From: Rhodospirillaceae bacterium
GTDB lineage: Bacteria > Pseudomonadota > Gammaproteobacteria > Steroidobacterales > Rariloculaceae
Direction of reading: 5' to 3'
Length of the DNA stretch: 33,652 nucleotides
NCBI GenBank assembly: GCA_024640685.1
Contig: JAHEEN010000013.1
Span: 1 to 33,652 of the forward strand
The notes beneath the pieces are model-generated. The model was not told the DNA's origin. It worked only from the letters and a program-made list of their open reading frames with translations, and ran no database searches. The translations under genes and the position numbers were made by a program. How positions within the stretch are numbered: position 1 is the first letter of the stretch; each line of letters begins with the position of its first letter. Shown here in pieces: positions 26,100-33,652 of the stretch.

Positions 26100-26998
26100 C
26101 AGCGGGCCTCCGCGAGGCTAGTGGGACGCTCGGCGTCGTGGCGATCGGTCAGCTCGGTCTCCGCGGTCCAGACGAGCAAGACCTCTCGGGCACGGTCGAG
26201 CATAGCGGCGGGCTGCACGTAGATCTCGGAAAAACCCTGCCCTGGTCGCCGCTCGACGGAGCTAACGTAACCAACCGGATAACCGGATGGGAAGACGCCG
26301 CCGAGCCCTGAGGAGATGATCAGGTCGCCTACCTCGACGTCGGCTGTGTTCGGTAGGTACGGCATACGCAGTCGGCCGCTGTCGCCGGTACCGATCACGA
26401 TCGTTCTGAGCCCGTTGCGATTGATCGCGACCGGCAGTGCATGATCGGCGTCGCTGATCAGCACGGCCTCCGACGTAAACGGCTCGGCGTGCATGACCTG
26501 CCCTACGAGCCCGTCGGCATCGAGCAAGGCCTGGCCGACGTAGACGCCGTCAGTCGAACCTCGATTGATGGTGAAACGCTGCCGGTAGGGATCGAGATCG
26601 ACTGCGAGCACTTCGGCAATTAGGACGCGGTCGGCGGCCTTCGCGCTCGAATCGAGCATCGCTCGCAGCCGCCGGTTCTCGGCTTCGAGCGCATCGAGAC
26701 GCTGCAGTCTGACGCCGGCGTCGAGCTTCTCGAACTTTAACGCCTCGTTCTCTGTCAACAGCGCTGAACGCTCGGCCATGGCCGCGTCCACCCATCGCCA
26801 GCCCCGAACGGGCAAATCGACGGCGAGTTGGATCGGGTAGACGAGCACGGAAAACGCTTGGCGGATCGTGCGCAGATGCTCGTCACGATGGTCTAGCACC
26901 ATCAACGACAAGCTGACGATGCAAATCAGGAAGAAACGGAAGCCCAGTGAGGCGCCACCTCGTGCGAAATCGCCGCCAGTTCCTCCTGGAGCAATCAT
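26099..26998 (-). CDS. mreC: Rod shape-determining protein MreC
   Basis: N-terminal TM, coiled coil, NRGSTDGVYVGQALLDADGLVGQVMHAEPFTSEAVLISDADHALPVAINRNGLRTIVIGTG. Confidence 0.95.
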   Translation of the reverse strand: MIAPGGTGGDFARGGASLGFRFFLICIVSLSLMVLDHRDEHLRTIRQAFSVLVYPIQLAVDLPVRGWRWVDAAMAERSALLTENEALKFEKLDAGVRLQRLDALEAENRRLRAMLDSSAKAADRVLIAEVLAVDLDPYRQRFTINRGSTDGVYVGQALLDADGLVGQVMHAEPFTSEAVLISDADHALPVAINRNGLRTIVIGTGDSGRLRMPYLPNTADVEVGDLIISSGLGGVFPSGYPVGYVSSVERRPGQGFSEIYVQPAAMLDRAREVLLVWTAETELTDRHDAERPTSLAEAR

Positions 26999-27047
26999 GG
27001 CCTACGCCACTCCTGTGTCCGTTCGGGTTCTGCGCGAGCCGGATCGA

Positions 27048-28106
<1,059 letters not shown>

Positions 28107-28199
28107 CTAAAAGAAACCGATCTCGCACTTTAGCAACGGGTAGGACAATCGGCAAGCGAGTAGTATAGTAAAATGTGTCCTACGTCCGAGTTCTAAGCC

Positions 28200-28487
28200 G
28201 TGTCCGTCACACCCGAAGACGTCAGCAAGCTCTGCACCCTCGCCCGCCTCGAGATCGGCCCCGAAGAAAGCGCCGATTTGGCCACCAAGCTGTCCGAGAT
28301 CGTTCGGATGGTCGGCGAGCTTCAGGCTCAACAGACCGACGGCGTCGTACCGATGGCCCACCCGCTCGATCAGCCGCAACGCCTGCGCGCGGATGCTATC
28401 ACCGAATCGGACGCGAGGGACCGCTACCAAGAGAATGCGCCGCAAGTCGAGCGCGGACTCTATCTCGTCCCCAAAGTCATCGAATAA
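28200..28487 (+). CDS. gatC: Asp-tRNA(Asn)/Glu-tRNA(Gln) amidotransferase subunit C
   Basis: VTPEDVSKLCTLARLEIGPEE...LDQPQRLRADAITESDARDRYQENAPQVERGLYLVPKVIE; GTG start; upstream of gatA/gatB. Confidence 0.95.
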   Translation: MSVTPEDVSKLCTLARLEIGPEESADLATKLSEIVRMVGELQAQQTDGVVPMAHPLDQPQRLRADAITESDARDRYQENAPQVERGLYLVPKVIE

Positions 28488-28561
28488 CCGAATGACTCAT
28501 CTCGCTGCCGACTGCGTCGTCGACAACTCGACGTACGTGGACTCTTGAGATTGGCACCAGC

Positions 28562-30016
28562 ATGCATACGGATACACTGACGGCATTGAGCGAAGCGCTC
28601 GCGGCGAAGAAAGTCTCGGCCGTCGAGCTGACCGAAACGTTTCTCGATCGGATCGCTCGCTGCAACTCCGAATTGAACGCGTTCGTCACCGTTGCAGCGG
28701 ACAGTGCGCTCGACGATGCGAAGCGCGCGGACGAGCGCATTGCCAACGGCTCGGCGACACCGTTGACCGGCATTCCGATCGCGCACAAGGATATCTTCTG
28801 CACGGAGGGCCTCAAGACGTCGTGCTCGTCGCGGATGCTCGACAACTTCATAGCCCCTTACGACGCAACTGCGGTTGCAAAGCTACGCGACGCCGGCGTC
28901 GTTCTTCTCGGCAAGACGAACATGGACGAGTTCGCAATGGGCTCGTCGAACGAGACGAGTTACTACGGCCCGGTGCGGAATCCTTGGGATACGACGAAGG
29001 TACCCGGCGGTTCTTCCGGCGGCTCGGCAGCCGCTGTTGCAGCGGGATTGTGTTGCGCCGCCACGGGCACCGATACCGGCGGCTCGATTCGACAACCGGC
29101 GGCTCTGACGGGCCTGACAGGCATCAAGCCGACCTATGGGCGCGTGTCCCGCTACGGCATGATCGCGTTCGCATCGAGCTTGGACCAAGCCGGCACGCTG
29201 ACGCGCTGCGCCGCGGACGCCGCGGCGATGCTGACCGTCATGGCAGGCTTCGATCCGCGAGACTCGACGTCGTTGGCGGATCCCGTCCCTAACTACTCGG
29301 CGTGTCTCGAGACGCCGTGGAATGCGATTCGAATCGGCGTCCCGGAAAACTTTTTCGATGACGGGCTCGACGCCGACGTTGCCGCGGCAGTGCGCGATGG
29401 CTTGGCGGTCTTCGAGAAACTGGGTGCCACGATCAAATCGATTCGCCTCGAGCACATCGGCCTGTCGGTGCCCGTCTACTACGTCGTCGCACCTGCCGAG
29501 GCTTCGTCGAATCTTTCGCGATACGACGGCGTGCGATTCGGCCATCGCGCCGAGAACGTCGACGATTTGCTCGACTTGTACAAACGCTCGCGCGGCGAAG
29601 GCTTCGGGGCCGAAGTCAAGCGACGCATACTGACAGGCACATACGTGCTGTCGACCGGTTATTACGACGCGTACTATCTTCAAGCGCAGAAAGCCCGGCA
29701 GCTGATCGCCAACGACTTCAAGGAAGCGTTCACCGATGTCGACCTCGTCGTCGGCCCAACGACGCCGACGCCCGCTTTCGGTATTGGGCAGAAAGTCGAC
29801 GACCCGATCCAGATGTATTTGAACGATATCTACACGATCGGCGCGAATCTCGCCGGGCTGCCCGCGATGTCGATACCGTGCGGCCTCGTCGATGGCTTAC
29901 CGGTCGGCCTGCAGCTCGTCGCCCCGCACCTGTCTGAGGAACGTTTGCTGAAGGCCGCGCACTACTTTCAACTCGAGACCGACTGGCACCGCCAGGTGCC
30001 CTCCGATTTCGCGTGA
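28562..30016 (+). CDS. gatA: Asp-tRNA(Asn)/Glu-tRNA(Gln) amidotransferase subunit A
   Basis: Amidase signature: [79 protein letters not shown]. Confidence 0.98.
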   Translation: MHTDTLTALSEALAAKKVSAVELTETFLDRIARCNSELNAFVTVAADSALDDAKRADERIANGSATPLTGIPIAHKDIFCTEGLKTSCSSRMLDNFIAPYDATAVAKLRDAGVVLLGKTNMDEFAMGSSNETSYYGPVRNPWDTTKVPGGSSGGSAAAVAAGLCCAATGTDTGGSIRQPAALTGLTGIKPTYGRVSRYGMIAFASSLDQAGTLTRCAADAAAMLTVMAGFDPRDSTSLADPVPNYSACLETPWNAIRIGVPENFFDDGLDADVAAAVRDGLAVFEKLGATIKSIRLEHIGLSVPVYYVVAPAEASSNLSRYDGVRFGHRAENVDDLLDLYKRSRGEGFGAEVKRRILTGTYVLSTGYYDAYYLQAQKARQLIANDFKEAFTDVDLVVGPTTPTPAFGIGQKVDDPIQMYLNDIYTIGANLAGLPAMSIPCGLVDGLPVGLQLVAPHLSEERLLKAAHYFQLETDWHRQVPSDFA

Positions 30017-31467
30017 CGGAGACCGCCGTGGATTGGGAAATCGTCATCGGCCTCGAGATTCACACTCAGCTGGCAACGCAAAGTAAGATCTTCTCCGGCG
30101 CTGCGACGGCCTATGGCGCACCGCCGAACACGCAGGCGTGTCTCGTCGACCTCGGCTACCCTGGCGTGCTGCCGGTGCTCAACGAGCAGGCCGTCGTCAT
30201 GGCGATCAAGTTCGGCCTCGCGACGCATTGCGAAATCGCGACGCGCTCCGTTTTCGCGCGCAAGAACTACTTCTACCCGGACCTGCCGAAGGGCTACCAG
30301 ATCTCGCAGTACGAGCTGCCGATCGTCCATTCGGGCCATATAGACATTGCGACGTCGCAAGACGGCTTCAAGAGAATCGGGATCACGCGCGCGCATCTCG
30401 AGGAAGACGCAGGCAAGTCGCTGCACGAGGATTTTCACGGCCAGTCGGGCATCGATCTGAATCGCGCCGGCACACCGCTACTCGAGATCGTCTCCGAGCC
30501 CGATCTGCGCTCTGCGGACGAAGCCGGCGCATACATGCGCAAGATTCATGAGCTGGTCCGATATCTCGGTATCTCCGACGGCAACATGCAAGAAGGCTCG
30601 TTCCGTTGCGACGCCAACGTGTCGGTACGCCGCAAGGGCGATGCGCAGCTCGGCACTCGCACGGAGCTGAAGAATCTCAATTCGTTTCGATTCGTCGAGA
30701 AGGCCATCGAGATCGAGGCCGAGCGGCAGATCGACGTGCTCGAGGACGGCGGTGAGGTCGTTCAAGAAACGCGGCTCTACGATTCGGATCGCGACGAGAC
30801 ACGCCCGATGCGCAGCAAGGAAGAGGCCAACGACTACCGCTATTTCCCGGACCCCGATCTTCTGCCGGTCGTCGTCGATGCCAGTGTCATCGAGTCGATC
30901 CGTGACGGGCTTCCCGAGCTGCCCGACGCGAAGCGCGCACGCTTCGCCGAGCAGTACGGATTGTCCGAGTACGACGCCGACGTGCTGACCGGCAGCGCCG
31001 ACCTCGCCGACTATTTCGAGCGCGCGGCCGCGGCAGCGCCGAACACCGAGTCGAAGACGGTCGCGAACTGGGTGCAAGGCAAGGTCATCGCGGCGCTCAA
31101 CGAAGACGGCCTCGAGATTGCCCAGTCCAAAATTACTGCAGCGGTGTTGGGAGATCTGCTCGAGAAAATCACCGACGGCACGCTATCCGGCAAGCTCGCG
31201 AATGAGGTCTTCGATGCTGTTCGCAGTGGCGAGGGCAGCGTTGCCGAGATCATCGACGAACGCGGTCTCGAGCAAATCACCGATGCGAGCGCGATCGACG
31301 CGCTCGTGGCCGACGTCTTAGCCGCTCACCCGGATCAAGTTGGCCAGTTCCGCGAAGGCAACCACAAAGTATTGGGATTCTTCGTCGGCCAAGTCATGAA
31401 AGCCACGCAGGGGAAAGCGAACCCTCAACAAGTCAACGAGGCGTTGCGCCGCTTGCTCGCGGAATGA
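30013..31467 (+). CDS. gatB: Asp-tRNA(Asn)/Glu-tRNA(Gln) amidotransferase subunit B
   Basis: [55 protein letters not shown] overlap with gatA stop; C-terminal YqeY-like tail. Confidence 0.98.
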   Translation: MTETAVDWEIVIGLEIHTQLATQSKIFSGAATAYGAPPNTQACLVDLGYPGVLPVLNEQAVVMAIKFGLATHCEIATRSVFARKNYFYPDLPKGYQISQYELPIVHSGHIDIATSQDGFKRIGITRAHLEEDAGKSLHEDFHGQSGIDLNRAGTPLLEIVSEPDLRSADEAGAYMRKIHELVRYLGISDGNMQEGSFRCDANVSVRRKGDAQLGTRTELKNLNSFRFVEKAIEIEAERQIDVLEDGGEVVQETRLYDSDRDETRPMRSKEEANDYRYFPDPDLLPVVVDASVIESIRDGLPELPDAKRARFAEQYGLSEYDADVLTGSADLADYFERAAAAAPNTESKTVANWVQGKVIAALNEDGLEIAQSKITAAVLGDLLEKITDGTLSGKLANEVFDAVRSGEGSVAEIIDERGLEQITDASAIDALVADVLAAHPDQVGQFREGNHKVLGFFVGQVMKATQGKANPQQVNEALRRLLAE

Positions 31468-31471
31468 AGCA

Positions 31472-32317
31472 TTGAACGAGCTGCAGTCATTCGTCTTCGA
31501 ATCGCTGAGCATCCGCGGCACGATCGTGCGCTTGAACGAGACCTGGCAGCAGGTCGTGGCGCAACACCACTACCCAGAGCCGGTCGAGCGGCTGCTCGGC
31601 GACGGCATCGTCGCAACGATACTGCTCGCATCCGGCCTCAAGGGCCATCCGCGCATCTCACTGCAACTCCAAGGCAACGGTCCGATTCGCTTGTTGCTGG
31701 TGCAATGCTCGGGAGCGCTCGAGGTGCGCGGCATGGCGCAGTGGCGCGAGGACCTGGCCGACGAGGCGCTGCTCGGCGACGGCCGGATCGCCGTTAACGT
31801 CGATCCGGAAAATCACGGCCCGAAGTACCAAGGTATCGTGCCGCTAGCCGGCACGACGCTGGACCAATGCCTCGAGGCGTATTTCGATCAATCAGAGCAG
31901 CTAGCGACTCGCTTATATTTAAGGTGTCACGATTCGGGTGTCAGCGGACTGCTGCTGCAAGCGCTGCCCGCGGCCGATGATGCGAGCGATGCGCTCGCGA
32001 CGCTAGCCGCGCTCGCGGCAACCGTCACCGGCGAGGATCTGCAGCGCTTGGAAGCCGAGACGCTGCTCCGGCGGCTGTTTGCAAGCTATACATTACGCTT
32101 GTTCGCGCCCCGTGCCGTGACCCACGACTGCCGCTGCACGGCCGAGCATCTGGCCGGCATCGTGCGAATGCTGGGCGCAGCCGAGGTCAACGACATCCTC
32201 GACGAGCAAGGCAAGGTCGAGCTGACCTGCGAATTCTGCAATCGCAGCTTCCGCTACGACGAGGCCGCGATCGCAACGATCCTTGCGGGCGGCATCAGCA
32301 CGCCGCCGATGCACTGA
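31472..32317 (+). CDS. hslO: Redox-regulated chaperone Hsp33
   Basis: C-terminal zinc motif HDCRCTAEHL...VELTCEFCNRSFRYDE (CxC...CxxC); TTG start. Confidence 0.93.
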   Translation: MNELQSFVFESLSIRGTIVRLNETWQQVVAQHHYPEPVERLLGDGIVATILLASGLKGHPRISLQLQGNGPIRLLLVQCSGALEVRGMAQWREDLADEALLGDGRIAVNVDPENHGPKYQGIVPLAGTTLDQCLEAYFDQSEQLATRLYLRCHDSGVSGLLLQALPAADDASDALATLAALAATVTGEDLQRLEAETLLRRLFASYTLRLFAPRAVTHDCRCTAEHLAGIVRMLGAAEVNDILDEQGKVELTCEFCNRSFRYDEAAIATILAGGISTPPMH

Positions 32318-32405
32318 CCTTTTTTGACATAACGTGCACCGGGCCACCCCCCCCTGGGCCGATCCCCGTCGTCCTGCAATTTCGGACCACAGCTGTGCTC
32401 AAGCG

Positions 32406-32434
32406 TTGACATGCCTTGCCATCTCTCGTATATA
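32406..32434 (+). promoter_or_regulatory. Putative sigma70 promoter of the ArsR-MTase/metF transcript
   Basis: TTGACA (32406-32411), 17-nt spacer, TATATA (32429-32434), about 30 bp before the ATG at 32464. Confidence 0.65.
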
Positions 32435-32453
32435 ACAACATCTTTATATACGA
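32426..32453. promoter_or_regulatory. Perfect 10-bp inverted repeat, probable operator for the ArsR-family gene
   Basis: TCGTATATAA-caacatct-TTATATACGA, overlapping the -10 element. Confidence 0.75.
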
Positions 32454-32463
32454 CTGTTAGCAA

Positions 32464-33378
32464 ATGGAGAATGCCGAGCAACTCGCCACGGTCTTTCGCG
32501 CGCTCGGCGACCCGAGCCGGCTCCGCTTGCTGCACGCGCTCGAGCAGGGCGAGCTCACGGTCGGCGAGATCACGGAAGTCACGGGCTTGAGCCAGCCACG
32601 GGTGTCGCGACACCTGAAGCTGCTCGTCGATGCGCGTGTGCTGCGCCGGGCGCGGGACCGCAACGAGGTCTACTATCGCGCAAACACTGACGTCGACCGA
32701 CGCCGCCTCGTCCAGGACGCACTCGACGGCTTGTCGCTGGAAGATCCAGACGTCGCGCGCGATCAGTCGCGGCTTTCGGCGATTCTCGACAGACGCTCCG
32801 CACGCGCCGAGATGCTGCTCGCCGAGCTCGGCATCAAGCCCGTCGACGCAAGCACCATCGATGCCGTTGGATCCACGCTCGCGGATCTACTCGAGATTGG
32901 CGCTGACGATGCAGCCGAGGACACGGCACCGCTAGGACGCTGCCTGGATCTCGGCACCGGCATGGGCACGATGCTCGGGCTGCTCGCCGAGCACGCCGAT
33001 CATATCGTCGCAATCGATCGCTCGCGTGAGATGCGGCTCGTCGCCCGCGCACGCGCGCTGGCCAGTGGCCTTGCGAATTGCACTATTCAAGACGGCGATA
33101 TGTATGCATTGAGCTTCACGCCGGCGAGCTTCGACACCGTCAGCATCGACCGCGTGCTCGGCGTCGCGGACCGCCCATCTGCCGTCGTCGCCGAAAGCGC
33201 GCGGATGCTCAAGCCCGGCGGCCGCATCGTCGTCGTAGAAACGCAACTGTCGCGCGTGGATCAGCGCTTGCTCCTGGATTGGCTCACGTCGGCACAATTC
33301 AAGGCGACGACGATCGAACGTTGCGATGACGGCTTGGCCTGCGTCGCTGTCGCGCACGCTGGAGGATCGCTGCAATGA
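32464..33378 (+). CDS. ArsR-family regulator fused to a SAM-dependent methyltransferase-like domain (SahR-like)
   Basis: N-terminal wHTH ATVFRALGDPSRLRLLHALEQGELTVGEITEVTGLSQPRVSRHLKLL; C-terminal RCLDLGTGMGTMLGLLAEHADHIVAIDRSREM and MLKPGGRIVVVE; no CxC metal motif in the HTH region. Confidence 0.9.
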   Translation: MENAEQLATVFRALGDPSRLRLLHALEQGELTVGEITEVTGLSQPRVSRHLKLLVDARVLRRARDRNEVYYRANTDVDRRRLVQDALDGLSLEDPDVARDQSRLSAILDRRSARAEMLLAELGIKPVDASTIDAVGSTLADLLEIGADDAAEDTAPLGRCLDLGTGMGTMLGLLAEHADHIVAIDRSREMRLVARARALASGLANCTIQDGDMYALSFTPASFDTVSIDRVLGVADRPSAVVAESARMLKPGGRIVVVETQLSRVDQRLLLDWLTSAQFKATTIERCDDGLACVAVAHAGGSLQ

Positions 33379-33652
33379 CGCCGCCACTCGTGTCGTTCGA
33401 GTTCTTCCCGCCGACGACCGAAAAGATGGAGCAAGCGCTGTGGGCGTCGGTGACCGCACTCGAGCGGCTGTCGCCACGGTTCGTGTCGGTCACCTACGGC
33501 GCCGACGGCTCGACCCGCGATCGTACGCATCGCATCGTCCAACGGATTCACAACGAGACGTCGCTGGTCTGCGCCCCGCACTTGACTTGCGTCGGCGCAA
33601 GCCGCGAAGACATCCTCGAAATCGCAGCAGGCTATTTGCGCGAAGGTATTGC
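33375..33652 (+). CDS. metF: Methylenetetrahydrofolate reductase, 3' truncated by window edge
   Basis: MTPPLVSFEFFPPTTEKMEQALWASVTALERLSPRFVSVTYGADGSTRDRTHRIVQRI...PHLTCVGASREDI; ATG overlaps the upstream TGA. Confidence 0.95.
   Translation, partial: MTPPLVSFEFFPPTTEKMEQALWASVTALERLSPRFVSVTYGADGSTRDRTHRIVQRIHNETSLVCAPHLTCVGASREDILEIAAGYLREGI

Noticed and set aside
32318-32400. Rho-independent terminator after hslO
   Set aside because: There is a T6 run and a C8 tract, but no well-paired stem preceding the T-run.

Overview
This 33.65-kb, GC-rich window is consistent with a gammaproteobacterial chromosome (inferred from gene content). The left ~10 kb is a loose set of mostly exported or hypothetical proteins: serine hydrolase, DUF1330-like lipoprotein, c-type cytochrome, DMT exporter, tandem-VOC protein, DUF6152-like, PEGA and tandem-ABM proteins. 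It also holds a DUF222/HNH (13E12-type) gene split by one in-frame TAA. A tRNA-Arg(ACG) with encoded CCA lies at 10076-10152 (-). The right part is mainly conserved housekeeping: a class IV aminotransferase, a ManA-like isomerase, a 678-aa coiled-coil protein, a minus-strand elongasome operon (mreB-mreC-mreD-mrdA-rodA-mltB-rlpA-dacA-ybeD-lipB), gatCAB, hslO, an ArsR-methyltransferase fusion and the start of metF. The best candidates for something undescribed are: (1) 12195-14033, an exported metallophosphoesterase fused to what looks like a FAM20/PI3K-like kinase domain with both catalytic Asp positions replaced by Gly, next to a CotH-like exported kinase-fold protein (10348-11403) and a DUF4956 membrane protein; (2) a perfect 10-bp inverted-repeat operator (32426-32453) overlapping the -10 of a good sigma70 promoter in front of an ArsR-MTase/metF pair, which looks like SAH-responsive regulation; (3) the nonsense-split HNH gene. 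No CRISPR array, transposase, integrase or rRNA was seen.
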